64,000 nt of DNA from Streptomyces sp. AP-93. Lineage in GTDB: Bacteria > Actinomycetota > Actinomycetes > Streptomycetales > Streptomycetaceae. Shown piece after piece: positions 9,734 to 18,810 of this stretch. The stretch is taken from contig NZ_JALGBX010000020.1 in NCBI RefSeq assembly GCF_022808175.1, forward strand, positions 1-64,000, written 5' to 3'. The notes under the pieces were generated by a model, which worked only from the letters and a program-made list of their open reading frames with translations, had not been told where the DNA came from and did no database searches. The first letter of the stretch is position 1. The number at the start of each line of letters is the position of its first letter. The position numbers were made by a program, and so were the translations under genes.

Positions 9734-10158
9734 CCCGAATGGAAATGATCGGCTTCTACCGGGAGATGGACCCGGAGAACGATGCCGTGTTCCGCGAACC
9801 CATAGGGGACAAGGTGCGGGATCAGGCGCCCTATCCGAAGGCGGAGGTGAAGCGGTACCTCGACTCCGGACATCCGATCTTCGACATCATGGAGTTGACG
9901 ATTGACGTCATCGGGGGCGCATTCCGCGTGCCTGGCGGATCGTCGCTGCTGTCCGACGGCCGTTTCGTCTGGCGAGTGGACCTCGCCGCTTACGTCGAGC
10001 GGTACAACCTCGACCTTCCGGCGGAATTCGTCGAGCACGCCGGCAGCCACGGATTCTCGATGCCGGCTGAGGACCTGCCGATCCTGCGCGCCGTCTCCAA
10101 GGCTGCGTTGAGCGCCCTGGGGTTCCGCGTGGTCGGCGGCGCGGGGCCGGCTTCCTAG
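9730..10158 (+). CDS. Candidate immunity protein for the RHS toxin (142 aa)
   Basis: ATG 9730 overlaps the toxin stop (ATGA). The protein (MTRMEMIGFYREMDPEN to GGAGPAS) is soluble, has no signal peptide, and matches no family I can name. A small gene translationally coupled to the 3' end of an RHS toxin is the normal place for the cognate immunity gene, so the role is inferred from position. After it, 10159-10335 contains no gene; the start of that stretch (GAGACTGCCCCGTAAATGATC) looks like an insertion-sequence end, but no transposase is present. Confidence 0.75.
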   Translation: MTRMEMIGFYREMDPENDAVFREPIGDKVRDQAPYPKAEVKRYLDSGHPIFDIMELTIDVIGGAFRVPGGSSLLSDGRFVWRVDLAAYVERYNLDLPAEFVEHAGSHGFSMPAEDLPILRAVSKAALSALGFRVVGGAGPAS

Positions 10159-10335
10159 AGACTGCCCCGTAAATGATCTCTGGGTCGATGTGGATGCGGT
10201 TGTTCGCTGTGCGGCCCGCTCGTCCAACCCGGTGAGGGCGAGGTTTGTGTAGGCGCACGCCGCCGATGACGGTCGGCGCCGCCAGAGGGTCAGCGCCAGG
10301 GTGCGGGGGGAGCGCCCTGCCGGATTGCCTGGCGC

Positions 10336-10346
10336 ATTCTCCCCAG
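10336..10346 (+). repeat. Single ATTCTCCCCAG arm site at right end of segment 1
   Basis: Exact ATTCTCCCCAG, 62 bp from the corA stop of fragment 2. At 59886-59896 the second 11-mer of the pair ends 66 bp from the stop of intact corA. The sequence between site and corA end is also related at the two places (CTAGC/CTAGCTAA blocks, GCGAGCCGGCTA against GCTCGTCGGCTA). Supports this as a true element right end. Confidence 0.5.
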
Positions 10347-10408
10347 CGGGCCCAGCGGGCCGCTCTCGACGTTCGCGCTAGCTAAGTGGATTAACCGTGG
10401 CGAGCCGG

Positions 10409-10593
10409 CTACAGCCAGTCGCGCTTCTTGAAGATGACGTACAGGCTCACGCAGACGACCGCCATCAGCAGGATCGCGAAGGGGTATCCAGCTGCCCACT
10501 GGAGTTCGGGCATCGTCTCGAAGTTCATGCCGTAGATGGTTCCCACCAACGTGGGTGCAAACAAGATGGCCGCCCACGAGGAGATCTTCTTGA
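10409..10593 (-). repeat. corA 3'-end fragment, copy 2
   Basis: 185 bp with about 91% identity by eye to 59963-60147. The minus-strand frame runs KKISSWAAILFAPTLVGT, IYGMNFETMPELQW, the membrane helix, and KKRDWL followed by TAG (10409-10411). Differences from intact corA are mostly third-codon-position changes. Similarity to intact corA ends abruptly after CTTCTTGA, where the conserved arm begins. Confidence 0.9.
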
Positions 10594-10840
10594 AGTCGTC
10601 ACCCTCACACCGCTGACCTGCGGAAACCGCCCGGAGAGGCCCTCTGATCTGCGGCGATCAGCCTTTCCGTCCCTTTCACCGTGCTGCCCGTTTGTACGGC
10701 CGATCCTCCCCAGCCGCTCCCCAACGAGGCTTCATTCTCCCCAGATTCTCCCCAGCCCCGGCTGACTCTGAAGACGGATCGCCGCTGGTCGGGACCGCGA
10801 TCCGCCTGGCGTGACCGGCTACGCGACGTAGCGGCCGCGA
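10594..10840. other. Conserved non-coding arm 2
   Basis: Same arrangement as arms 1 and 3: TGACCTGCGGAAAC at 10614-10627, a second CTGATCTGCGG about 35 bp on, TTTCACCGTGCTGCCCGTTT, tandem ATTCTCCCCAG at 10734-10744 and 10745-10755 with no gap, and the palindrome CTACGCGACGTAG at 10819-10831. No open frame on either strand looks like a gene. The following 10841-11056 also has no gene except the ribosome site of the next one. Confidence 0.75.
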
Positions 10841-11056
10841 GGCAGGAATAGGTGGCCGTCAATCGCTTGGCGGTAGCTCGTGGCTGGGTACGGCTGCTCG
10901 TTCACAGGGGAACAACCGTTGCGCTCCCCGACGCCCAGGCCGTGGCGCCACCCCCGCCCACCGGCCCGCCTCTGGCCGGAAAGGGAACCGGCCCTCCGCG
11001 TCCGGACGAGACTGAGGGAAGACGATCACCAGGATGAACAGGAGGCAAGGGTCCCG

Positions 11057-11590
11057 ATGAATCCGTACGCGTACGTGCCCGCCGACGATCCGCTCTTCGG
11101 CGCGGTCCGGATCGAACTCGACCACGAGGCCGGGACGCTGGGCGTGAGCGGGGACGATCTGCCGCCGGTCGAGATCCGGCGGGCCCCGCACACAGTGCCG
11201 GAGAGCCATGTGCCGATCGGGACGCGCGACCCCGAGCATCTCACTCTGCTCGTCGACGGTGCAGAGGAGACCCTGCGGCCGTCCAAGGGATTCCTGACAC
11301 GGCGCTCGTACCGGGTCGAGGTCGTCTCAGGGGCGCGGGGGTGCAGCTATCTGCTGGTTCCGGACTCCCTCGGCACCAGCAGGCTGCTGCGGGACGAGCG
11401 GCTGCTCGGCGTCTTCACATCGAGCGGCGACGGGCGCGTGTCGGCCGACTGGGAGGCGGCGGGCGAGTCCGAGCGTGCCAGGGACCCGTACGACGCGTCC
11501 GTGGGGTACGGGCTCGCTGCGGCATTCGGCACCGGTGCCGAACCGATGTGGCAGCTCACTCTGAACGCCGCGCTCGACCTGTGGCCGTGA
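11057..11590 (+). CDS. Hypothetical protein (177 aa)
   Basis: ATG 11057 has AGGAGGC about ten bases upstream; the frame stays open further 5' but codes for low-complexity Pro/Arg there. The product (MNPYAYVPADDPLFGAVRIEL to LNAALDLWP) is soluble, mixed alpha/beta, with no signal peptide, helix-turn-helix or cysteine motif. I do not recognise the family. It is convergent with the erythromycin-esterase gene, only 7 bp apart. Confidence 0.7.
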   Translation: MNPYAYVPADDPLFGAVRIELDHEAGTLGVSGDDLPPVEIRRAPHTVPESHVPIGTRDPEHLTLLVDGAEETLRPSKGFLTRRSYRVEVVSGARGCSYLLVPDSLGTSRLLRDERLLGVFTSSGDGRVSADWEAAGESERARDPYDASVGYGLAAAFGTGAEPMWQLTLNAALDLWP

Positions 11591-11597
11591 GAGAACC

Positions 11598-12839
11598 TCA
11601 GTCCTCCGACGGGGGCAGCAGGTGGGAGCAGGTCGAGCGTGCTACGAACGCGATGCCGTCATAGTCCTCGGCCGGGACGAGCGGGGCGGTGTTCAAGCGG
11701 TAGAGGAACCGTTGGACGTTGGCGCCGAAGCTGCGCTGCGCGTGCGGGGCGCGCAGCCAGGGCGCGGCGTCGGCGGGGGAACCCGCGGCGCGGAAGTCCG
11801 CGTAGTAGTCGCCGGGTACGGCGTGCGTGAGTCTGGCCTCCAGGGAGCGGAGGCCGGTGCCGATGCGGTGGCGGGCCGGCGGGCGCTGCAGGTCGTTGCC
11901 GCGGCGGGCCAGGAAGGAGCCCTTACCGAAGAGGAGGGCCAGCGCGTAGTAGGTGTCGCCGTACCGTTCGCGGAGCTTGCTGCCGAGGGCCGGCACCTGG
12001 TCCCCGTACGTGCCCTTCGCGATGTGCCCGTTGTGTGCCCAGACCATGACGCGAGCCTCGGGGTCGTCGTCCACGAGCCGTGCGACGGCCTCGGCCATGT
12101 AGCGGTCACGCGCGGCGAGCACGCCGTCCTCGCCGGCCGAGGCTGCGAAGGGCCGGGTCACCAGGTCGGCGGCGCGGACGAGGATCCGCGCGTGTTCCAG
12201 AGCCTCGCCGGCGTCGTCGCCGGGACCCGGCCGCTCGGCGTGGTCCGCGATGAGACGGGCGATCTCCTCTGCGCGTCGCATCAGGGCCTTGTCCGGGTCC
12301 GGAAGCGTGCTCGGACGGGCCCGGGCCAGTACGTCCAGGGCGCTGACGCGCCCGGCCTGATCGGGCGCAGCCCGGAGCAGAAAGGCGGCGACGGCCTCGA
12401 CTGAGTCGGCGCAGAGCTGGGGGTCGGTTCCCACGAAGCGGACCCGGCGCTCTTCGGGCAGGTCGCGATTGTGGGCGCGCAGCCACTCGACGAGGTCGAC
12501 CATCTCGCGGGTGCGCCAGGTCCAGAAGCCCAGCCTGGCGACGAGCCGTTCGGGGGAGCCCGTGCCGTACCGGACGTACGCGTCGAGTGCGCGGGACGCG
12601 GACTGGCTGGCCTCCATGGCGAGGGTGGTGAACCCCTCCTCACGGACCAAGAACTCCACGATGCGGTGCTTCAGCCGGAAGAACTCGCCCGTGCCGTGGG
12701 TGGATTCCCCCAGACCGACGATCCGTGTCCCCCGCAGTGCCTCGCCCAGGGGTTTCAGGTCCTCCACCGGCGCGCCGGGGGTCAGGCTACTCAACGGGTT
12801 GGCGTGCTCGTTCAGCCATCGGGCGATGTCGTCGGGCAC
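11598..12839 (-). CDS. Erythromycin esterase-like hydrolase (413 aa)
   Basis: Matches the erythromycin esterase (Ere) family: GLGESTHGTGEFFRLKHRIVEFL near residue 40, VWAHNGHIAKG near 275, and LLFGKGSF near 310. Family members use a His/Glu centre to open macrolactones, but many Streptomyces homologues sit in natural-product clusters with unknown substrates; a succinoglycan-type role is also reported. GTG 12839 follows GAGGAGAGG and is preferred over an upstream frame rich in Arg and Ala. It is the last gene of the minus-strand RiPP block, 74 bp after the LLM gene. A self-resistance or tailoring role is only inferred. Confidence 0.88.
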   Translation of the reverse strand: MPDDIARWLNEHANPLSSLTPGAPVEDLKPLGEALRGTRIVGLGESTHGTGEFFRLKHRIVEFLVREEGFTTLAMEASQSASRALDAYVRYGTGSPERLVARLGFWTWRTREMVDLVEWLRAHNRDLPEERRVRFVGTDPQLCADSVEAVAAFLLRAAPDQAGRVSALDVLARARPSTLPDPDKALMRRAEEIARLIADHAERPGPGDDAGEALEHARILVRAADLVTRPFAASAGEDGVLAARDRYMAEAVARLVDDDPEARVMVWAHNGHIAKGTYGDQVPALGSKLRERYGDTYYALALLFGKGSFLARRGNDLQRPPARHRIGTGLRSLEARLTHAVPGDYYADFRAAGSPADAAPWLRAPHAQRSFGANVQRFLYRLNTAPLVPAEDYDGIAFVARSTCSHLLPPSED

Positions 12840-12913
12840 CGTCTTGCCTCTCCTCACCGCGTGCGGGAGCGCGGCACGCGGTCGTGCCCCGGCCTCTCTC
12901 ACCCGTTCATGGG

Positions 12914-13882
12914 TCAGTTCGTCGCTTCCCGGCAGGCCGCGAGGATCTCCTGGAGGTCCCGTACGGCGTCCGGTCGGCCATGCTCGGAATACACTCCCGC
13001 GACGTTGACGACAACTTCGTCCACCCCCGCCCGATCGAATTCGGCCAGCTGTGCGGCAATGTTCCCGGGCGTGCCGTAGAGGAAGACTCCGGAGTCGACG
13101 AGGGCGCGGGCGCCGAGGCCCGGGCGGCTGTGGTGGACGCGCAGTCCGGCGCGGCGCAGCATGTCGCAGTAGTGAGGCCCGGCGAGGTGGACGTGGGCCG
13201 CTGCGAAGGCGAGCCGGTAGGCGTGGCGTCCCGGGCGGTCGACGGCGGCGTGCACAACGGTGACCATGCGGGGCACCGGGCGGCCCGACTCGGCCGCGCC
13301 CTTCGCCATGGCGGGCAGCAGGGTGTCGCGGACGTAGCCGGGCGGGGTCATCCAGCTGATCGCCGCGTCCGCCGCCCGGCCCGCGGCCCGCGCGAGCGTC
13401 GGCCGGAGCACACCGAGCCCGGTCTCCACTCCCGGGTGCCGCAGGCCCGGCAGACCGATGGAGGCGCCGATGCCGGGTCCGGCGGCTCCGTCCTCGGTCC
13501 CGATCAGGCGCCGCACCTCGGTCAGGTATTCCACACAGGCATCGCGTGGGCTGTCGTACGGCCTTCCGTGCAGTCCGGCGACGACGTCGGGGGTTGCGGG
13601 ACCGAGGCCGATGACCGTGCGGTGTCCGGTGAGGACGGACAGGGACCGGGCCTGGATCGCCGCGTCCAGCGGATGCCGCAGCGGCATGAGGGCGACACTG
13701 GTCCCGACCGGGACGCGGTAGCCCATGCCGGCCAGGTACGCGAAGACCTGCTGGGTGTCGGTGCAGAGGGACTGGCCCTGCCAGAGGCGGGCCGCGCCTC
13801 CGTCGCGGACGAGCGCGGCGAAGGGGGCGACGTGCCGGGGGTCCGTCGGCATGGCGGGATACAGGACGGATACGCGCATCAC
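12914..13882 (-). CDS. LLM-class flavin-dependent reductase, candidate dehydroalanine reductase (322 aa)
   Basis: Luciferase-like monooxygenase fold: MMRVSVLYPAMPTDP, a central ALMPLRHPLDAAIQARSLSVLTGHRTVIGLGPA (the LR(H/N)P and GxGP signatures), and GTPGNIAAQLAEF near the end. GTG 13882 or ATG 13879; the ABC gene stops 7 bp upstream, so they are co-transcribed. LLM enzymes of the LanJ(C) type reduce dehydroalanine or dehydrobutyrine to D-amino acids in some lanthipeptides (lexapeptide is the case I know). Position at the end of a class I lanthipeptide operon makes this the likeliest role, but a redox step on another residue cannot be excluded. Confidence 0.85.
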   Translation of the reverse strand: MMRVSVLYPAMPTDPRHVAPFAALVRDGGAARLWQGQSLCTDTQQVFAYLAGMGYRVPVGTSVALMPLRHPLDAAIQARSLSVLTGHRTVIGLGPATPDVVAGLHGRPYDSPRDACVEYLTEVRRLIGTEDGAAGPGIGASIGLPGLRHPGVETGLGVLRPTLARAAGRAADAAISWMTPPGYVRDTLLPAMAKGAAESGRPVPRMVTVVHAAVDRPGRHAYRLAFAAAHVHLAGPHYCDMLRRAGLRVHHSRPGLGARALVDSGVFLYGTPGNIAAQLAEFDRAGVDEVVVNVAGVYSEHGRPDAVRDLQEILAACREATN

Positions 13883-13889
13883 TCGGCCT

Positions 13890-15674
13890 TCAGGGGGACG
13901 CGGCTTTGGACAGGTAGCCCGAAGCCTGGATACGGAAGAGCCGGGCGTAGACGCCGTCGGCCCTCAGGAGGTCTTGGTGCACGCCGTCCTCGATGACCTT
14001 GCCGTTCTCCAGGACGACGATCCGGTCGGCCATCCGGACGGTGGCGAAGCGGTGGGCGATGACCAGGGAAGTGGCACCGCGGGCGACGTCCTTGAGCCGG
14101 CCGAAGATCTCCGCTTCCGCCTCCGCGTCGATGGCGGCCGTCGGCTCGTCGAGGACGACGACGGGAGCGCGGCGCATGAAAGCTCGGCTCAGGGCAATCT
14201 TCTGCCACTGGCCGCCGGACAGCTGGTGGCCGTCCTCGAAGTGGCGGCCGAGCGTCGTGTCGTAGCCACGGGGCAGCGCTTCGACGAACCCGTCGGCGCC
14301 GGCGGCCCGTGCCGCCTCGGCGACGCGCCCGGTGTCCTCGCGGGCTTCGACGCTGCCGAAGCCGATGTTGTCGCGGACGGGCAGCTCGTAGCGGATGAAG
14401 TCCTGGAAGATGACGCCGATGTGGCGTTGCAGGTCGTCGAGGTCGTACTCCTCGATCGGGATGTCGTCGACGAAGATCTGGCCGCCCGTCGGCTCGTAGA
14501 GCCGGGTGAGCAGCTTGACCAGCGTCGTCTTGCCGGAGCCGTTCTGCCCCACCAGCGCGACGCATTCGCCCGCGGGCAGGGTGAAGCTGACGCCGTCCAG
14601 GACGACGCGGCCGGTGCCGGGGTAGACGAAGCGCACGTCGCGGAACTCGATGCCTTTGCGGAGCGTGTCCGGGAACGGGCGGGTACCGCCCTTGATCTGA
14701 CGCTCGGGCAGGGCGAGGAAGTCGAAGAGATTGCCGAGGAACAGGCTGTCCTTGTAGAGAGCGGCGATGCCGAGCAACATGCCGTGAGCGGAGACCTGGA
14801 TCGAACCCACGGCCTGAAGGTAGCCGGCGAGCTGGCCGACCTGCCCGGCGTGGGTGGTGGTGTGGATTGCCCAGAGCACGGCGCCGGAGGAGGCGGCGAC
14901 GCTGAGGAGACCGAGGACGCCGCCGAGCACGGACTGCCGGCGGGCGAGACGGCGGTCGACGTCGAAGAAGGCGCGGATGAGCCGGGTGTAGAGGTCCACC
15001 AGGTGCGGGCCGAGCTGGAAGAGGCGGACCTCCTTGTAGGAGTGGTCGCTGGTGGTGAGGTGCTGGTAGTAGTACACGCGTCGCCGGTCGGCGGTCCGGT
15101 CGTACTCGATCTCGTACGCCCTGTGGCTGAAGAGCATGTACGAGATGACCGACGGCATGGGCGAAAGCAGGATCACCAGGGCGATCCAGGGGCTCCAGGA
15201 AAAGAGCACCACGCTGACGGTCACCAGGGTGACCAACTCCCTCGCGACCTCCAGGAGCTGGGTGAAGACCTGGTAGACGCGGCCTCCGCTGCTCTCCTGG
15301 AAGGCGCGCTGCATCGTGTCGTAGACCTCGGCATCCTCGTACTGCTGGAGGTCGAGCATGGTGCCCTTGCGCATCACCCATTCGCCGATGCGAGCGGTGA
15401 GTTCGAGCCGCAGGAGGGTGTCGAGGTACTGCAGGCAGGTGCCCAGGACATGGCTGGCGAGGCCCACCCCGAGAAGGGCGGCGCCCGCCATGAGCGCGGC
15501 CCGTCCGGCGTCCCGGTCGCCGGTGACGGCGTCGGCCACACCCTGCACGGCGGCGGCGACCAGCCCGATCTGCGCGGCCGGTATGAGGGCGAGGAGGAGG
15601 GAGACGCCGGTGAAGGCGGATACCCGTAGCGGGCTGAGCCGCCAGAACAGCGTGCTGACGCGCAGCCAGATCAT
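13890..15674 (-). CDS. lanT: Lanthipeptide ABC exporter, fused permease-ATPase (594 aa)
   Basis: Half transporter with about six membrane helices in residues 20-320 and an ATPase domain from about 360: Walker A GQNGSGKTT, signature LSGGQWQKIALSRAF, Walker B VVVLDEPTA. It lacks the N-terminal C39 peptidase domain, so it does not remove leader peptides. The ATG overlaps the LanB stop (ATGA at 15671-15674). Likely exports the modified precursor or product made by the upstream LanA/B/C, and may add self-protection. Confidence 0.93.
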   Translation of the reverse strand: MIWLRVSTLFWRLSPLRVSAFTGVSLLLALIPAAQIGLVAAAVQGVADAVTGDRDAGRAALMAGAALLGVGLASHVLGTCLQYLDTLLRLELTARIGEWVMRKGTMLDLQQYEDAEVYDTMQRAFQESSGGRVYQVFTQLLEVARELVTLVTVSVVLFSWSPWIALVILLSPMPSVISYMLFSHRAYEIEYDRTADRRRVYYYQHLTTSDHSYKEVRLFQLGPHLVDLYTRLIRAFFDVDRRLARRQSVLGGVLGLLSVAASSGAVLWAIHTTTHAGQVGQLAGYLQAVGSIQVSAHGMLLGIAALYKDSLFLGNLFDFLALPERQIKGGTRPFPDTLRKGIEFRDVRFVYPGTGRVVLDGVSFTLPAGECVALVGQNGSGKTTLVKLLTRLYEPTGGQIFVDDIPIEEYDLDDLQRHIGVIFQDFIRYELPVRDNIGFGSVEAREDTGRVAEAARAAGADGFVEALPRGYDTTLGRHFEDGHQLSGGQWQKIALSRAFMRRAPVVVLDEPTAAIDAEAEAEIFGRLKDVARGATSLVIAHRFATVRMADRIVVLENGKVIEDGVHQDLLRADGVYARLFRIQASGYLSKAASP

Positions 15675-18600
15675 CGGCTCTCCCTCGCCTTCGCGGCCGT
15701 GCGGCCCCGGACGGCACGCCGGACATGGGCCCACAGGACGTGGCTGCGGGCCTCCCGTTGGAGGTCGATCGGGAGGAGCCGGTTGATCTGCATGTGCGCG
15801 AGGCTGGCGAGGATGGCGTCCTCGGAGCCGACCAGGAGGCCACGGCGGGCCGCCTCGCGGACGGCTGCGGCCGTCTCGGCGACGGCGGGGGCCTGCGCGG
15901 CGAACGTCTCCTGGAGGAGCAGCCGGTGGGCCCGCCCTTCGGCGTGCGGGTCGCGTTCCCACGGGCTGAGGAGTTCGCACAGGTAGGCGCTGTGTTCGCG
16001 GAACAGCGTCCGGGTGTCCCGGACGTGGGCCTCGTCGTGGCCGCCGGTGTGGTGGGTGAGCGCGCCGCCCGGCGGCACGCCCCACTGGGCGTGGAGGGTG
16101 TCCAGAGCGGCGACGGCGAGGAACTCGGGCCTGATGTCCAGCTGTCGCGACAGCAACAGGGCGGTGGCTTCGCTGTTGGCCGCGAAGAGCCGCTCGGCCG
16201 TGTCGAAGACCTCCGGGCCGCCGTAGCGGGCTGTCTCTGGTGCGTAGCCTGCGAGTTCGATGTCCAGGGCGAGTCCGCGGGCGACGAGATCGCGCCCCCA
16301 AGCGGTGACGTGGGTGAGGGTACGGTCGGCGTCGGTACCGCGGACCCGCAGGCGCAGGTGCGGGAAGGGGTCGGCGTAGCGGATGTAGAACCAGCGGTCC
16401 AGGAGCCCTTCGTGGCCCAGTCCCGCGACGAGGTCGAGCAGCGGGCCGGAGATGATCTCGTCCTGCCGCTCGGGGGCCGCGTAGACCTTGAGGAACGTCC
16501 AGGCACCGCCGGGCAGATGGCGCTCCACGGGCACCTCGCGGCCTTGCCGTGGTACGGGAGCGCGGGTGACGCGTTCCGCGTCGCGGGCGAGTACGGGCAC
16601 GACGACCTCGGCGGCATAGCGCTCACCGTCGGCGTCCTGGAGCCACATGCCGTCGAAGGACGGCAGCATCTCATGGAGGACGAGGGTGCCGCGCGTGTCC
16701 AGCTCCGCCCGGATTTCGGCGCGGCAGGCGGGGTGGTCGAGGTCCAGCAGCAGCCTTTGGTCGGATTCAACGAGATAGACGTGACGGGGCACGTTCCAGC
16801 GGCGGCGCCAGCCGTCGAGGTCGTCGAGCGGGTGCGCGGACGGTGTGCCGGCCGCAGGTGCCGTGAGACCGGCCCTGCCGTGCGCGCCCGCGGTGTCCGT
16901 GGTCGCGGGTCCTGCGGTGAGCCGCCACTGCGCGGGGCGCAGGACGATCTGCCCGCGGGTGACGCGCGGCAGGAAGGGGGCCGCTTCGGCGGGGCCCCAG
17001 TGGAAGCCGGAGGGCATGACGCAGCCGTCCTGGGAGGCCTCGAGCAGGAACCGGGCCACGTTCGGCGCCATCGTCGGGCTGAGCATGTGGTGCTGGGCGA
17101 CCACGACCTCCCGGTCGAGTTTCCGGGACCACAGGTGGAACCGGTCCCCGCTGACGCCGACGAGGATGTCGTCGAGCGGGAGGACTTGGTCCGGGCCGAC
17201 GGACGGCGCTGTGTTGACGGGGATCTCGTACGGCCGGACGGCAGGGCGCAGGGTGATGTTGGCTGCACGGCCGTACGGAGGCAGGAACGCGAGCTCCGCG
17301 TAGGCGACGTCGGGGAAGAGCGCCTCCTCGGCGCGGGCATATCCTCGCAGCCGCTCGGAGGTGGGCTCGCCCAGCAGCTCGCTGAAGCGCCCGAAGGTGC
17401 GGCCACCGTAGGTGAGGCTGTCGTAGCGCAGGACGGCCCGCCAGTCCCCCCGGTCGAGGGCGGCGCGGTCGGCGGCGTGCAGCTGGAGGTAGACCTCCAT
17501 GGCGGGCGGCGGGTCGGGCACCGGCCCGCGCGGGGCGAGGCGCTCCAGCCAGGCGTCGGTCAGCTCGACCTCCAGGGACCTGTCCCACCAGGCCTGCTGG
17601 GCGAACTCGACGAGCAGGGCGTCCAGCCGGGCGGTGTGCTCGGGCGTCGCCGTCGGCAGTTCGATGCTGCGCGGCGGGTTGGTGTAGGTCGGCGGGGCGT
17701 CGAGCCCGGTGTCGGGGCTGAGTAGACCTAGCACCGGGATGCGGGTGCCCTCGCCATAGCGTTCGGTGAACTCCTCGCGGTAGCGCGTGAGGTGGTTGCG
17801 CCTGCCGTGGGCGGCGCTCAGGCGCACCAGAACGCCTACGGCCTCGGCCGCCGCCTCGCCGATGGACGCGTTCAGGACGGGATCGTCCAGATGTAGCGCC
17901 ATATCGGCCTGGTAGGAGCGGCCGTCGTGTCCGGGGACGAGGTCGTGCTGTGCGGCGGCGAGCCGGCGCAGGGAGGCGACGTCGTCCGCCCGGTCGGCGA
18001 GGTCGGCGATGGTGCTGAGCAGGTCGGCCGTCTCCTGCGCGGCGGGGATGCCGTTGAGCCTCTTCAGGACGTGGTGTTCGGGCCGCTCCGCGGTCTGCGG
18101 GGGCCTCAGGTCGCTGATGAGGAAGCCGAGGTCCCACATCTGCCGGACCAGGCCCTCGACGGTCTCGGCCGTGACCTCGGGGAAGGCGGCGGCGAGTTCG
18201 GCGGTGATCCGCTCGTACGGGACGGGGGTGGCGGCGGTCCGCATGACGAGCTCGACGGCGGGTGTGGCCCGGATGCGCACGCTACGGGCGTCGTGCCGAC
18301 CGTACTTGTCGGCCTGCGGCAGGACCACGCGGTCGCCGGCCGTGTCCGCCATTGGGTTGAGCACGAGCCGGAGCCTGCGAAGCAGGTCCTCGGATTCGTC
18401 GAGGCGCTTGATCAGCCCGAGCAGCCAGCCCATGTCGGCGCGCACGCGCAGCCGGTGTTCCTCGGGCCGGCCGAGCCGGGCGGTGGTACCGGGGCCGAAC
18501 TCGCCCATCGCCACACCGGAGAAGGCCCCGAAGGGCGTGGGCCGGGTCGCCATGCGCGTGATGTAGCGCAGCAGCCCGGAGTGCAGCCGGCGTAGGCGTT

Positions 18601-18805
18601 TCTCGCTGAGGTCGCCGATCCGGTCGAGACTGTCGGTCATGTCCTCGCTGGCGACGAGCAGAGCGCGCGTGACGTCGGGACGGCGGGCGAGGTCGACGAG
18701 GGCCCGCGGGGTGTCGTCGGGGTCCGCGGTTACGTCGAGCCAGGTGCGGGCCGGCAGGGTTGGGGAGCGCAGGAGGAAGAAGCCGACGGGCTCGTACGGT
18801 GTCAT
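15671..18805 (-). CDS. lanB: Class I lanthipeptide dehydratase LanB (1044 aa)
   Basis: Full-length, single-chain LanB: the N-terminal two thirds is the glutamylation domain (FLLRSPTLPARTW, then RMATRPTPFGAFSGV near residue 85, KRLNGIP, TRYREEFTERYGEG), and the last third is the elimination domain (WTFLKVYAAPERQDEIISGPL, WFYIRYADPFPHLRLRVRG). These motifs are family hallmarks. It uses glutamyl-tRNA(Glu) to dehydrate Ser and Thr in the LanA core. ATG 18805 lies 5 bp after the LanC stop; the longer frame upstream is the antisense of LanC. Order lanA-lanC-lanB-lanT is one transcription unit. Confidence 0.96.
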   Translation of the reverse strand: MTPYEPVGFFLLRSPTLPARTWLDVTADPDDTPRALVDLARRPDVTRALLVASEDMTDSLDRIGDLSEKRLRRLHSGLLRYITRMATRPTPFGAFSGVAMGEFGPGTTARLGRPEEHRLRVRADMGWLLGLIKRLDESEDLLRRLRLVLNPMADTAGDRVVLPQADKYGRHDARSVRIRATPAVELVMRTAATPVPYERITAELAAAFPEVTAETVEGLVRQMWDLGFLISDLRPPQTAERPEHHVLKRLNGIPAAQETADLLSTIADLADRADDVASLRRLAAAQHDLVPGHDGRSYQADMALHLDDPVLNASIGEAAAEAVGVLVRLSAAHGRRNHLTRYREEFTERYGEGTRIPVLGLLSPDTGLDAPPTYTNPPRSIELPTATPEHTARLDALLVEFAQQAWWDRSLEVELTDAWLERLAPRGPVPDPPPAMEVYLQLHAADRAALDRGDWRAVLRYDSLTYGGRTFGRFSELLGEPTSERLRGYARAEEALFPDVAYAELAFLPPYGRAANITLRPAVRPYEIPVNTAPSVGPDQVLPLDDILVGVSGDRFHLWSRKLDREVVVAQHHMLSPTMAPNVARFLLEASQDGCVMPSGFHWGPAEAAPFLPRVTRGQIVLRPAQWRLTAGPATTDTAGAHGRAGLTAPAAGTPSAHPLDDLDGWRRRWNVPRHVYLVESDQRLLLDLDHPACRAEIRAELDTRGTLVLHEMLPSFDGMWLQDADGERYAAEVVVPVLARDAERVTRAPVPRQGREVPVERHLPGGAWTFLKVYAAPERQDEIISGPLLDLVAGLGHEGLLDRWFYIRYADPFPHLRLRVRGTDADRTLTHVTAWGRDLVARGLALDIELAGYAPETARYGGPEVFDTAERLFAANSEATALLLSRQLDIRPEFLAVAALDTLHAQWGVPPGGALTHHTGGHDEAHVRDTRTLFREHSAYLCELLSPWERDPHAEGRAHRLLLQETFAAQAPAVAETAAAVREAARRGLLVGSEDAILASLAHMQINRLLPIDLQREARSHVLWAHVRRAVRGRTAAKARESR

Positions 18806-18810
18806 GGCCG

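Noticed and set aside
10159..10260. Possible insertion-sequence end (GAGACTGCCCCGTAAATGATC) after the immunity gene
   Set aside because: No matching inverted partner and no transposase fragment with recognisable motifs within the segment.
12840..12902. Upstream ATG start for the erythromycin-esterase-like gene
   Set aside because: Extra residues are Arg/Ala-rich, and GTG 12839 has a strong GAGGAGAGG site.
13725..15629. 634-codon plus-strand frame opposite the lanthipeptide ABC exporter
   Set aside because: Shadow of the exporter, with Glu/Asp/Val-rich repetitive composition and no domain.
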